Below, piece by piece: positions 1 through 11,440 of a DNA stretch of 64,000 bases. Both the position numbers and the translations under genes were made by a program. Each line of letters begins with the position of its first letter. Position 1 is the first letter of the stretch. This stretch comes from Trichobilharzia regenti (Eukaryota; Platyhelminthes; Trematoda; Strigeidida; Schistosomatidae): the NCBI GenBank assembly GCA_944472135.2, contig OX235267.1, positions 21,001,452 through 21,065,451 on the forward strand. Direction: 5' to 3'. Below the pieces are notes generated by a model that was given only the letters and a program-made list of their open reading frames with translations, searched no databases and was not told the origin of the DNA.

Positions 1-638
1 TAATAGTAATAACAATAATAATGGTCTTATCAATAATAAGGAAGGAAAAATGAGGCAATCTGTGATAACACGAATATTGAAAAACAGTATGAATTAACAA
101 ACAACAGGTGGAAGTAGTCGATAAAGGCTAATAAAAACAAATGAACCGATTACGTAATGTTAGATTGTAAGGGAAGGAAATGAAGCACGTTTATAATGAA
201 GATAAGATTAAGGGATGATAAGAAAGGGGTTGGAAATATAAATAAGGGGTGGTGTAGGAGTCTTTAGTTGTTTATGTCTTATTAGGCCACGGGAGGGATA
301 ATGGCTGTACGAACTTCTTTTGAATGCATAGTTTAGGTTTAATAGTTCGTGGCCTAATAAAACATAAACAACTAAAGACTCCTACACCACCCCTTATTTA
401 TATTTCCAACCCCTTTCTTATCATCCCTTAATCTTATCTTCATTATAAACGTGCTTCATTTCCTTCCCTTACAATCTAACATTACGCAATCGGTTCATTT
501 GTTTTTATTAGCCTTTATCGACTACTTCCACCTGTTGTTTGTTAATTCATACTGTTTTTCAATATTCGTGTTATCACAGATTGCCTCATTTTTCCTTCCT
601 TATTATTGATAAGACCATTATTATTGTTATTACTATTA
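1..638. repeat. Large foldback (inverted) repeat, cut by window edge
   Basis: Bases 1-291 are the reverse complement of 348-638 with no indel and only about two mismatches seen by eye (for example near 165/474 and 278/361). The spacer is 292-347 (56 bp). The arm probably continues left of the window, because pairing still holds at base 1. No coding capacity is seen. Candidates are a foldback/MITE-like DNA transposon, a recent inverted duplication, or an assembly hairpin. No transposase or target duplication can be judged because the outer left end is missing. Confidence 0.9.
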
Positions 639-813
639 TTAATATTATCATTACCACTATTATGACCAATTGCACAATTTATATTCACCATCGTATTATC
701 CTATAGACAAAACACCATGATTGGTTTATATTTGAATTTTTATTTGTAAACTTATATATATTAGAGTTAAGCCTGATGATCTAATTGAAAACAATATTGT
801 TCGCTTAAATGTG

Positions 814-849
<36 letters not shown>

Positions 850-1635
850 TGAAATTCTGGGACTGTTTCAAGGTCGTTTAACAATATTGTAAATATCAAA
901 TCATACATTTTACAGTGAATCAACTAACAATGTTGAGGAGTCTAAGGATAAATTAAAAAGAACTGTATGGAAACCCTGTCATATAATGTGTGTGTGAAAT
1001 GTCTTTTAAAGTATAATAACTCCACTTCTTCATATTTAACACTTTCATTCCTTACTTTGACCTTTATATGATATCAGTAAAGTTTTATTTTATATTTCCC
1101 CTTAATATTCTGCTGTATAGCTAGTATACACTACTGAACTTTTCTATACCACACTGCTGAAAATTCTCAAGGCTTGAATCAGAGAATTTCGAGGACCCCA
1201 GCTGTGCAATCTGCACTTCCACACATGATTAAAAACTTAACATAATGGTGGAACATTTAGGTGTGGACAACTTCAGCTTCTCTCTCTTGTGAAGGGAGGC
1301 CGTAACTCGGAATGTGTAGTGTGTTCATGTCATTCCAGTCACTGAAGATTGATATATATAAGTGTTGGTTTACAGTTACTAGCTATTGAATTTCTTAGAA
1401 GTCAATGCATAGTCTATGGCAGGTTGCTTGTAAATATGTAAACTCTAAAAGTCGACCCTTCATAAAGTAGACAAGTGATAAGTTCTTTTTTAATTTGTAC
1501 ATATATTGAAGTTGTAATCGAGATTTGTGTCACATTGAAACAGTAGTGTGACTGGGAATCACTATGTAGTGGGAATATAACATAGTAAGATTTTTTACCA
1601 GTTTGAGTTATTTGCATATATACTTTTCTTTACAG
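639..1635. other. Intron or intergenic, no gene recognised
   Basis: AT-rich sequence between the foldback repeat and the first visible zinc-finger exon. It includes a TA dinucleotide run at about 817-846. The upstream exon that should carry the first cysteine of the first finger was not found here, so it probably lies left of the window or is too short to recognise. Confidence 0.5.
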
Positions 1636-1888
1636 ATATGTGGAGTGGCTTACCCCCTTTATATTGCATTACGTCGGCATGCGGCACTTCAGCATGATTC
1701 TGATTTTGATACAGTTAGATATGGCCCATCAGATCTATTAGATTGTGAACCAATTGAATGCCCAGAATGTCATCTCGTTGCTTTCCAAGATCCGGTTGTT
1801 CTTCAGCTTCACATAAGTCGAGTTCATAAAAAACTTCAACAAAATGTGACAATCATTCCATCTAGTGAATCTCAACCAAAGACGACAG
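1636..1888 (+). CDS. Zinc-finger protein, internal exon (first visible)
   Basis: Exon of a multi-exon C2H2 zinc-finger gene, probably a nuclear nucleic-acid-binding protein; the orthologue is not recognised. It follows a pyrimidine-rich acceptor ending in ACAG at 1635 and ends before a GTTAGT donor at 1889. The exon opens in phase 0 with Ile-Cys, and that Cys is followed by X12-His-X4-His, so it completes a finger whose first Cys must lie on the preceding exon. A second finger is complete within the exon: CPEC, 13 residues, His-X4-His (LQLHISRVH). The exon ends in phase 1, matching the next exon, whose first two bases complete an Asp codon. No start codon is expected because the gene begins upstream. 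Function beyond finger content is unknown. Confidence 0.75.
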
Positions 1889-2129
1889 GTTAGTAACTAC
1901 CATTATGCATTCTAATAGGACGGCTTATGAGATGGTTACGCAGTCATTTTGTCAAGTAATGATTTAAGTGTTTCCAAGACGGATGTCATCAGGAATCAGT
2001 CAACATTTACTAAAGAACCAGGCACAAACAATTGGCACTGAACAGCTTTCCTTTTGGTGAAATCACCATCTCATGCTTTGACGGTGAATATTTGATTTTT
2101 AACTGGAATCATGATATGAAATGACAATT

Positions 2130-2290
2130 AAAACCGGTGGGTTCGTACTGATGAAGATCCCCAAACTAGGACGAAACAGCTGTCCAGTACTCCCAGGTTT
2201 TCCAATGGTTCTCTAACTAATGTCAGCTCATGATGAAATCCTGAAACCAATCAAATCCCTACAAACCAACACTTGTAAAACCTATGACTT
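2130..2290 (+). mobile_element. Sm-alpha-like SINE, 5'-truncated, with hammerhead motif
   Basis: Lies in the intron after the 1636-1888 exon. It shares its 3' half with the minus-strand copy at 9265-9470 and with the fragment at 9530-9645, including the stretches around CCAGTACTCC, TTTTCCAATGG and GCTCATGATGAAATC. It contains a hammerhead-like core (see ncRNA entry). The tRNA-like head visible in the 9.4-kb copy is missing here. Schistosome SINEs of the Sm-alpha type are known to carry hammerhead ribozymes, which supports the family call. Boundaries are approximate. Confidence 0.75.
2140..2185 (+). ncRNA. Hammerhead ribozyme motif in SINE
   Basis: The conserved core CTGATGA is at 2148-2154 and GAAAC at 2173-2177, with a stem-II-like segment between them (ATCCCC ... 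AGGAC). One extra base on the 5' side of stem II disturbs the pairing, so cleavage activity is uncertain. The position inside a repeat shared with two other loci fits the self-cleaving SINE family of schistosomes. Confidence 0.65.
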
Positions 2291-3614
2291 TGCAAGTCCA
2301 CATGATTTACGGCGCTACCCCTTACCGTTGTCAAGCCTCAATTCTAGTTGAATCGTCTGAATTGTCCATTCTTCTGTCATGTCAAATTATAACACGTTAC
2401 TGTCGTTTTCATATCATCACACTGGATACGCACTTATTTGTATTCGTGATAGCGTTATTTTGATGTATGCATTTCAACAGTTACTCAGCTGTTTGCACTA
2501 ACGTATACGATGTTTACTATGAAAGTATTAGTTGTTTCTAGACATTGAAAGGTAGAATTTTTTAACATACGCCACCACTCAGTAGAACGAAACTAGGGTA
2601 ATCCACAGTGGTATTTTGATACCTTGCAAAAAGCTATGAGATTCGTACAAAACTTTTCACCAGCATCAGTGTTGTTAATCAGTGCCATTCATATAAAGCT
2701 GCTACTCAAATTCCACCCCGCAATCGGTCAGAAGCATGCTCTCTGTTATCAGTCAATTTAACTGCGTAGGTGGGTTATGGAGCGTCATTTCACCGAAAAC
2801 GAGACGGCAGTACTAAAAACACCTGACTGAGCTCCTAATGGAGCGGACTCATCGTTCTCATGCAATGCTACCATCACAACTAGCTTAACAGAAGACTTCT
2901 GTGGGAGTTTTTCTTGCAAGGTAATACAGTTTACATTGACAGTTACTTTCCAAGGAAGGAAAGGTGGGCCAAATATAAAAATCAGATACAACAGCTCAAA
3001 TTTACGTCCCCAGAAACTGACATACATCTAGACTTGCTTCTCGAAACTCTCAAACTACCTCCAAGAGAGACAGAATCAATTAGTTTAAAAGCCGGAGGGT
3101 AATATAGGATGTATGAGGCAACCACGAATTGGTCGTCAAAGTTGTCCGCCTGTGTCATTTTAAACTGATTCTAAAAAATGGACGTGCTAGAACCTTTTTT
3201 AGTTGAGGAAGTGGTATAACAAAGTTTTTAATTTCAAACTTCGTGGTGGAAAGCGGAAAAGCCTCAGAATGCGAATTGCAATTCTAATAAGCTGTTTTCG
3301 GTGTTCCTCCTAAACTTGCTTGCAACACAAATACATTTGAACCTCAGTCATGGCCCAATTTTTCATAAAGCTTGAGTCCTTTATAACCTATCCTCGGTTA
3401 GTTTTCAAACCGTTATGCTGACGACTTCTTAAACGTGACTTTTCTAACCGGTTGGTTCTTAATGCCCGTATGTTTACAATAAGGATTTTAGCTTTCAGTA
3501 GTTGTTGCCTAAGATAAATACAACTTTTCAGTGTACACCTTTTGGTTTGTTTATCCACGTCTGTTTGTTATTTTCAACTAACCGTTTTTCTTCACCTTTT
3601 GTTGCTTGTTACAG

Positions 3615-3919
3615 ATCCCGAAGTAGCTCTGAAGACTAAAATAAATAAAACTAAAGCTAATTCAAGTCAAAAGAAGAATTTCAATACAGCACGTCGTCCG
3701 CGTGTTCAGCCTAAAAATTCAAAAGCAAAACTTAAACTTTCCATACTTGGTGAATCTGAAATTCATAATGATGCTGCAACACGTCCAAGTGATGTACAAG
3801 CAACTAGTGAGTTTGAGCGTATGTTAAGCGCTATTAGTGGTGCACCAGCTGCTGCATGTTGTCGCCACTGTCATGTTGAAGTTGACAACCTAAAGGAACT
3901 TCAGCTACATTTAGAACTA
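3615..3919 (+). CDS. Zinc-finger protein, internal exon
   Basis: Starts after a TGTTACAG acceptor (3614) and ends before a GTAAGT donor at 3920. Its first two bases complete an Asp codon begun by the previous exon; it ends in phase 0. The N-terminal half is basic and Lys/Asn/Ser-rich (KTKINKTKANSSQKK), a possible nuclear localisation or linker region. The C-terminal part has CRHC, 12 residues, then His and only four more residues before the donor. The next exon opens Glu-His, so splicing creates His-X4-His and completes the finger. That match across the intron strongly supports both splice sites. The open frame continues into the intron to 4102, but that is read-through. Confidence 0.8.
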
Positions 3920-4287
3920 GTAAGTATTGTGTTCATTTCTTGTTATTATTGTGATTATTACCATTTTGTGGGTCACAAAGTGCATAGTACGTCTTCTTTT
4001 ACTGTCTCTATGAATGTGAATTTCTTAGGCATTATTCATTTAGTCTCAACGTCAAATCACGAAGAATACTGCAATGCTGTCATAGAGAGAATGAATGCAT
4101 AAAGATATTACCTCCATGTGATTACTATTTATAGACGTGTTGCTAGAAGAACATGTTTCAAAGTGTAATTTGCAAGCATTTCCCTTAGCAAGTAAGAAGG
4201 ATTGTCCATACATATTCACCTCATGTATGCTAGATACAATGCGAATAGCTGTATATTATTCAAAATGGTCTCTAGACAAGGGAGTGG

Positions 4288-4288
<1 letters not shown>

Positions 4289-4331
<43 letters not shown>
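4289..4331. repeat. (TA)n microsatellite
   Basis: Uninterrupted TA dinucleotide run of about 43 bases inside the intron at 3920-5385. Confidence 0.95.
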
Positions 4332-4333
<2 letters not shown>

Positions 4334-4594
4334 CCTCACAGGGTACAGTAATTCGCATAAATAAGATGAGCTATTCTGACTTTTAAAAACGCCAGTGTTC
4401 TTTCTATTTCAAAGTAGGATTCCGGTTCAAATTCTGGCATGTTAGCTTCCAGTCATTAAATTGGATTTCAGTTATTAGTGATCTTTGACTTCGATTCATT
4501 GTATTTCCCCGTTATTCGGTGCTGTCAGCAAGGGATTTTTATCAAACCAAACTTAACAGACTGCACCAGTTACTGAGACTTTCTGATGACGGAG

Positions 4595-5180
4595 TGTTAT
4601 TTGATTGTCGAGTTCGCCTTACCTGACTAGAATGCTCCTCAAGACACGACACTAAGATAGACACAAAATTCAGACTAGAAAAACGACAACAACTACCGTA
4701 ACCACGTTTATTAGACAAAATAGGTAGTATATCATATTTACAAAACTCCAGGAATTTAAGTCATAAACAAATAAACAAATCGGCGAAGTTAAACTTTGCC
4801 AACAAATCTGATTAGACACTTAAGATCGCAAATCCTCAGAAATTTAAGCCACAGATAGACGAATCAGAAGCTGTCCAATGAGGTTGTCATGTCAATCCAT
4901 GCATAAATCATGACTTCACGGCTAACAGAGAAGCTTGTCTGTCCTAATACCTCCCCTTTTTTTAATACGTTTTCGATCGGAAGACTACTGGAAGATACCT
5001 TGTAGGTCTATGTGCTCTCCATCTATGATAGAATTCAAGGAAGTCCATCCCAAAAGTTCTCAGTGGAACAAATAATTTTTTGGTACTTTTTAACAGAATA
5101 TGGAACACATCAAATGTTCTCCTCGGTTTCCAGTGGCCTTTGAAGGAATCTACTTTAAAATTAAGCAAATGCACACAAAC
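4595..5180 (-). mobile_element. Probable Gypsy-like LTR retrotransposon remnant (3' end of pol plus LTR)
   Basis: Read on the - strand, a short open frame (5174-4962) ends in Arg/Pro/Thr-rich residues (RAHRPTRYLPVVF) and is followed at once by a polypurine tract of As and Gs (AAAAAAAGGGGAGG, about 4951-4968). About 350 bp follow with a polyadenylation-like AATAAA near 4710 and a short terminal TGTTAT. This layout (end of pol, polypurine tract, LTR) is that of a Ty3/Gypsy element's 3' end. No RT or integrase motif is left, the LTR ends are not canonical TG...CA, and no target duplication was found, so the family is uncertain. It lies inside a zinc-finger gene intron, antisense to the gene. Confidence 0.4.
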
Positions 5181-5385
5181 CTGACAAAATAATACTTTTT
5201 AACAAAGTTATTTTAAAACTGGTAATTCATGTGATAATGCATGAAGAGTTAGAAAAAGACTTAGGGATACAGACACATAAAAAAATACAGTGAGTTCAAG
5301 TTTGATTTAATCAGTTTTTCATACTTAAAAATATCTTATCAGTATCACCTTTATTTAAATGCCTTTTTATAATTTTACATTTTAG

Positions 5386-5846
5386 GAACACTCGAATCCG
5401 GATACAGAAATTGAACAGCTTGGTTGCCAAGCCTGTGGTAGGGTGTTCTTTGGGTCAGGTGGTCGAATCGATTTGATTGGACATTTACGCGCTCTACACC
5501 AAGATGACTTCTTGCAAAATGTCTTGAGATGTTCACGTGCTGAGAAGTTGACTCAAGATACATCAATAATAAACGATGCTGACCCTGCTAGTCATGACGA
5601 AACGAAATCCTGCAAGGCCTATTTCTCTTCACCTCGTCTACGTCAATTGCATGCGTCTGTCAACAATTCACCAAATCACGAATTCTCTTGTCCGATTCTA
5701 TTCAGCGATAAAGAATATTCATCGGATGATATTAAGAAATTGATTCTAGAGACTGAAGTTTTAGCTGATCGAAGTGGTGTAATGATTTTAGCCTTTTGTT
5801 GTCCTAATTGTTCACGTATATTTGTGGGCGATGATGTTCATTCTAG
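5386..5846 (+). CDS. Zinc-finger protein, internal exon
   Basis: Acceptor ATTTTAG ends at 5385 and a GTGAGT donor starts at 5847. The first codons (Glu-His) complete the finger begun on the previous exon. A further finger follows: CQAC, 15 residues, HLRALH. After an acidic/Ser-rich middle part, the exon ends with CPNC and an unfinished finger; the exon at 9654 supplies His-X3-Cys, giving a C2HC arrangement with the same 15-residue spacing. The exon ends in phase 2 (AG), completed to an Arg codon by the next exon's first base. Two fingers in the window have unusually long 15-residue loops, so they may not bind DNA in the classical way. The orthologue is not recognised. Confidence 0.8.
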
Positions 5847-8800
5847 GTGAGTACTGCACCAAAAGTATTAATTATGATTTTTGTACTCATAGTTCAACTC
5901 TTATATATATTACGAAGTCCTACATATTTCAAACAGGAACTAAATAGTCTTGGAATAAGGTGCGACTTCAGATCCCACTAAACTTTTCTTAATTACTAAA
6001 AGGAAGTGAGTGTCTCCGAATTTCCAGTCTTCCTGATGAGTGTCAACTAGCGCTAATTTAATATGAAACAGCCTCTTTTTCATTGAATCGTAGGAACCAA
6101 GATCTAGCTCTCAACTTTCTACCTAGTCATGTGTTAAAAATTAGACTACAACCGTGAGCCAACGAAGACATGACTGTTAGTCTAATCTCACAAACAACAG
6201 ATACTATCTGGTATAGGTGGTTTCCAATTGTTCATACCATGTTGTAGTAGTATGTGACCTACAGAATTTGCTATCACCGAATCACCAATATTTATGTCGA
6301 TATATACGTATTTATGCAGTTGAAAATAACAGTTCGCTTAGATCCTTTTCCTCTTTAGCATAATTTCACCTCGTTGACGGTTAGCTTGACTTTGAATATT
6401 GGTATTTTATTAATCTAAACATTGGGGTGACTGTGGAACTTGGCAATCTTTGTAACAGTTTATTCCATGTATTCCACGTAATTGAAAGATAACAGGAAAT
6501 GAAGTACGGAGTTGTTCAATAATTCAATATAACGAAATTCTTATTTAGACATTTAGAAGACAAAATGATTGAGCAAAGAAATATTTAATTTTCAAATAGA
6601 GATCCTCGTCTATGGCTCTACTCTAATATATGTACAATAAAATATAAGGATTTACCAATCTAGTAGTCACTTTCATTACTTTGGCTATTATTACATGAAT
6701 GTGGAAAAAACTGACGGTTTTCTTTTCCACCTAAGCCTCCTCATTACCGTCTTAATATTCTACCTACACAATACGAAATGAATATATGGAGAACTTTTAA
6801 ATATGCCTCATTATAACACAAATGTGAAATTGGAAAATTTGGAAATGTATATTGCGGCATGCTGATCAATTCTTAGGTTTCACTTAAGATAATTACCTCA
6901 TATACTGACTCAACTGACTTCCCCTAGTAGATATTCAGGTCCTGATTGGTTGAAATCATACTGGGTCAGCTCTATCCGTACGTTAATAATGTATAATAGT
7001 AATAACAAATAAGTGAATAAACACCTTTATTATTGTCAGTAAAAGGTTTGAGCATTGTGGATGAGATCAAATAATGTATATAATTATACTTTATTTGACC
7101 TTTATTTATCTTTTGTTTAAGTGTAAAATCTCCACAAACTCCTGACAAGTTGTATTAGTTGCAGTAGAATGAGTCGAATTGCCTTATCTCTGCTCCCTTC
7201 CCACTTAGACTCTATCATAACACCCTTCACTGAACAGAGGCGAATTACCGCACTTGAGTTAAGAAATGTAATAAATAGTGATCGCCCGAATGTTTGTTTT
7301 CCATGAAAAGTTAAAGGTTTGGAAAATGCATATGTGTAGAGGCCCCGGGGATCTTCCTGATTAACCTGGCTTTTTTGAAGTTTAACTGAGTGTCTGTTTG
7401 GCTGTATACTTAAATGTGTTACACTATATTAGTTAAGCTGATCCTCTTGTGGTTATCACCAGAAGATTTGTCGCTTTATGCATTAAGGGATCTAACCACC
7501 AACCTTAAGGAACTATCGCTTATCCCTGTAGTACTCCAGTTAATCTAATCAACAGTTCGTCATCAACGTCGCTGATTATTGTTAGGATAAGAGGGAGATA
7601 TTTTATGAGTCCAGCTATGGTTGGATTTTGTGCAATTGTAATACAGCTAAAGTTTTATCCATTTCGGAGATTGTTTCGCTCATCTTAGCTTTTTTAGGGT
7701 CCGTCTCCACAATAAGCCTTAAAGTAAACGAATATGCATTTTTATTTCTTCTTTCCTCACCCTACACTACTTGCGTCATTTCAAGTATCAAATGCATAGA
7801 TTTAATTTCTCATAATGGGACAGAGTTTTATGAAGTTGTAACCAAAGTTAGTGTATAGTCATTCTCTTTTCATTGAAGCAATACGTGTATTTCATTTATG
7901 CTCTTAATAATGTTAAACAACTTGCTTGGTCGTGTCTTAATAATGTTCTAATTAAACATATTGCCTGAGTAGTTGATTGTGAATAATTGCAAACCAGCTT
8001 ACAACAGTGATTACCAAGTATACATAAACACAACAACAACACATTGGCCTACTACATATCTATGTGTTACATTTATAAATTATGCCCAATTTGTGCTATT
8101 TCGATCGAGTTGAAGTAGCTGGTATGACGGCAGTGTGATACAGACAATGTGTTCCAACGGAGTAATATTCTCACATATTCCTACACTTCAATTATCCCCC
8201 CCCCTCTTTATCGACCATATGAAGTATAGGAGTTTATCGTCCGGGGGTCTATATGTGTATTTGAACATTCTATTTCATGTCGTTTAATGTAAACCAAAAT
8301 CACACGCTCAGTGATTGGTTAAAGAATATATACAGTATATATAAAAATAGCGGTTTTATCAATGGAAAATATACCTTGGCTTCTGTGTTTTGCCTTCTGC
8401 TGTTACAGTATGTGACATTCTACCTATTACCTGAAAGTTGAATGCTTTATTCAATAAGCTGCTGTCGTCTCTTCTCAATTTGCAAGCTTTTTATTCAGCA
8501 ATAGATGACTCTTAATGGTGGTCATTTAAATTACGTTGGGAGCACACGTATATATACTCATATTTAGACAGTCACTTGTATAATGTTGTCGGCAAGTCTA
8601 ATAATGTACAGTTTGTAGGATACCCGCGAATCAAAGATTTGTACAGAATTACATCAGTTTAAGTGGCTTGAACACACCATAAACTGAGGTTAATAAAAGC
8701 AGAATCATGCCAATATACAAAACAGCTTGATAATTCATTCGTATACCAGAAAATTTTACTCTGTGTTTTTCAGGTTAATTGTTCCTCAACTGCAGTTAGC

Positions 8801-9264
8801 CTAATATTACTAAGGCATCTCTGAAAGACAAGCAGTCTGTCAGTCAAAATGACTCCACCTTGGTTCTCACAAGAAGTGGTTTTTAATTTCCTACACACTG
8901 AAGTAGCCACTAATCTAGACTAGGTCGGATGACACTTTGTTTAATTTCCATATTTCCATATGTAAGTGGGTGTCATTTCTAAAATTCTACGTACCCCCCC
9001 CCCACTTTAAAAGTATCAATTAAAGTCAGTTAGACAATGTCGCTTCGCTTATACTTATAGTTAAGAAATCTTACACGCTAATTGCTGCTGATTCTTTCAT
9101 TATATGAGGTATTTAACAGATATTCTTATTCATTCCACTACTGCTATAGCCTTTAAAATGTACGGTCTAAAGCTATTGCTAAGAGTTATAATGTTTGGCA
9201 GACTTTTAGTTAAATAAGAATGAATGTTGTTTAATAAAGAATTTCGTCCAATTTAATTATAACT
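5847..9264. other. Zinc-finger gene intron (3.8 kb in all), mostly unassigned
   Basis: Intron between the exons at 5386 and 9654. No exon-like coding stretch with splice signals was recognised; the open frame at 7628-7858 has no finger motif and looks fortuitous. It contains a short repeat at 8201-8250, C-homopolymers near 8197-8205 and 8994-9003, and SINE copies at its 3' end (listed separately). Confidence 0.5.
8201..8250. repeat. Short dispersed repeat (copy 1)
   Basis: A stretch of about 50 bp beginning CCCCTCTTTA and containing CATATGAAGTATAGGAG followed by TTTATCGTCC. It is nearly identical to 11617-11667 in the same orientation. Both copies sit just after a C-rich run. It may be the conserved terminus of an unidentified mobile element. 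Confidence 0.7.
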
Positions 9265-9470
9265 GTTTATGGTTACAGGATTTCATCATGAGCTGACATC
9301 GGTTAGAGGTCCATTGGAAAACCAACACGGAGTACTGCCGGTTAGTCGTCTCGCCCTGGTTTAGGACTCTTCAACAGTACGTAGTCAGCATGGCTCGAAC
9401 CCAGGACCTTCCGGTTACGAGGCGAGCTGGTAGATCACTAAGTAACTGTTACTCGATCCAGTGGCCCATG
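9265..9470 (-). mobile_element. Sm-alpha-like SINE with tRNA-like head
   Basis: On the - strand the order is a tRNA-like head with a B-box-like GGGTTCGAGCC (near 9393-9403), a decayed hammerhead-like segment (CTGTTGAAGAGTCC ... GGGCGAGAC), then the shared tail ending with GCTCATGATGAAATCCT. The tail matches 2160-2245. The GGGCGAGAC in place of GGACGAAAC suggests a dead ribozyme. It sits in the last zinc-finger intron, antisense to the gene. Confidence 0.75.
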
Positions 9471-9529
9471 AATCCCAACTTCTGTCAGTTCACGATATAA
9501 CGCGACTACTAGCCAATGTCATCGGCGAG

Positions 9530-9645
9530 TAATTGTCCAGTACTCCTTAATTTTCCAATGGTTTTTTAACTGATACCAGTCCATAATGAAATCTTGTAAC
9601 CAATCATATCCATGCAAACTAACCCTTGTATATCTGTTTTTGTCT
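9530..9645 (+). mobile_element. SINE 3'-end fragment next to splice acceptor
   Basis: A + strand copy of the SINE tail (GTCCAGTACTCC ... TTTTCCAATGG ... AACCAATCATATCC ... AAACTAACCCTTGTA). It ends only about 10-20 bases before the acceptor of the terminal exon at 9654, so the SINE tail may supply part of the branch-point or polypyrimidine region. Confidence 0.6.
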
Positions 9646-9653
9646 ATCTATAG

Positions 9654-9858
9654 ATTTGAAACGCACCGTAATTCATGTGAAACAGAAGTTGACAATGCTG
9701 ATGAACCAATGCATCAACTGGAATCAGAACTTAGCGTTTCTAGTGTAGATAGCCCTGAGGTCTCAGAGGTAGTGGTACAGTGTGCAACAGTTGACGAATC
9801 ACCCTTAGAATTTCATGATTCTGTTAAAATGTCTACTGAATGTCCATGTGAAAATTAG
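9654..9858 (+). CDS. Zinc-finger protein, terminal exon
   Basis: Acceptor CTATCTATAG ends at 9653. The first base completes an Arg codon from the previous exon, and the following residues FETHRNSC supply the His and Cys that finish the last C2HC-like finger. The remainder is an acidic, Ser/Glu/Asp/Val-rich tail with no finger, ending at TAG (9856-9858). Summed with the other three exons this gives 1224 coding bases in consistent phase (407 residues visible). The acidic tail could be an activation or protein-contact region, which is inference only. Confidence 0.75.
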
Positions 9859-10871
9859 GCTAACTATATATGATATTATTTTGTTTCTGTGTCTTTTTAA
9901 GTATTTGATGTATATTTTCTTTTATGTCTTCTAAATTACTAATTGCATATATTGCTACTATCACTATTGAAATTATCCATGTTATTATTATTATTATCAC
10001 TATTCTAATGGCTTTTATTGTATTCACGTATATATATCTTTTAATTCTATTTTACCGTCACAGATTTTAAATTTAGGGATAAAAACCACCTGTACAATAC
10101 AGCACTAATTCTTTATTATATTTAATTGTGTATGATATTAACAATAGAGATACATTTTGTACCCAACTTTGTAATTTTTTCTGTGTAAATCCACTCCGAC
10201 AATAGCTAATGTGAATGTCCGATTTTGTTTTAAAGAGCAATCATCTTCAGTACAATTAAAAAACAGGTTATTCTATGAAAGTAAACTATGATAATAGGTT
10301 TGCATGAGCACGCACACAGGTAAACCTACTTACTTATCATATTGAAACTGACATTGAATAAGAATGAAAATTACCTTTTAAGCGATTGACTGTTCGTAGG
10401 CCGTGCTTATTAGCAATATAGTGCTACCGATGTCTATCTTCACACTCAAAATAAATGGAACTAAAAACTCGCCACTTCACATTAGAAATTCAATTGAAAC
10501 TAGTCAATCACTGGTGAGTAGTGAATCTGAGACTAAATTTTGAATTTTTATTCGTTTGATTACTTCCACAGCAAAAAACGTTAACGTTGGGAGTCAAGAA
10601 GAAAATTCAAAATCCCTATATATATATGGCTTTTACGCATGATTATTTTACCTATTTGGTCGTCTTAGTAAGGTTGGATATGTGCTTATCGTACGCTGAT
10701 TGCCTTTGAGCAGTTACTACGAAAGCTTTAAAGCCTTTATCATAAAATATGCAATAAAACAAAATATTAGATCACATTAGTTACTTTTTTTAGCCAAGCC
10801 AATATTTTTCCAACAGGAAGAGTAAGAAGAACATTATTATTACTTATCATAGATTAACTTCTGTTCTCATA
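9859..10871 (+). other. 3' UTR of zinc-finger gene and downstream spacer
   Basis: AT-rich sequence after the stop codon. Possible polyadenylation signals on the + strand are ATTAAA near 10253 and AATAAA near 10450. The end of the transcript cannot be fixed from sequence alone. No further gene is recognised before the retroposon at 10872. Confidence 0.4.
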
Positions 10872-11440
10872 CTTACTTACTTACTAACTTTACTTCGGCT
10901 ATCTCCTACGGGAGGATGAGCCGGCTTCATGAACCATGAAGTTTCATGGGAATTGGGTACGAGTGATGTCCCCAGCATCGCTCGGCCTTTTGTTTGAGAG
11001 TGCAGCTCTAGCCTTTACACAACCAAGTGTGACCTATAAGGCAGTAGGAGTGGAGTAGGGAGTCCACTATCCATTGGCAGCCGGTGACCGGAGTCCGGTT
11101 CATACGCCTTTTTGAATGGGGCCAGTCATCCAGGGCATCCAATAAGCCCTTTGTCCATACGTCTGCCGGTGAGCTTCATACGCCAGTCGTTGGAGGTTTG
11201 GAATCAGGGTTTAGCCATCTTCCCTAGACTGTCATCCAATGGACAGTCAACCCGGTGAAGAGCGCCGGGCATCCGCTTTTGCCCTCTCACTTTGGTGAAA
11301 AACACCTCCGCCACGTGAAGGCAGTGAGTAGGACTTTCTCAGGAGAGGCTATGTAAGACGCCCGGTCATATGGGAGCATTTCAAGAGGTGTACGGAGGGG
11401 TGGCCAACCCGTAGCGCAAGACACCCACCCCCGACCATCC
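10872..11440 (-). mobile_element. Miniature RTE-derived retroposon, short form
   Basis: Flanked by a direct repeat TGTTCTCATA (10862-10871 and 11441-11450), read as the target-site duplication. On the - strand it ends in a tail of GTAA-type repeats (plus-strand CTTACTTACTTAC). Just before the tail are the last codons of an RT-type open frame (HEAGSSSRRR then stop), shared with the longer copy at 19235-20116, which also has about 305 bp more of the RT C-terminus. The roughly 500-bp GC-rich head is almost identical in both copies and non-coding as far as I can see. So this is an internally deleted, non-autonomous element carrying the two ends of an RTE-type retrotransposon (SR2-like in schistosomes). 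Confidence 0.8.

Noticed and set aside
4137..4364. 75-codon open frame in a zinc-finger intron
   Set aside because: Largely the TA microsatellite translated; no finger motif and no splice signals.
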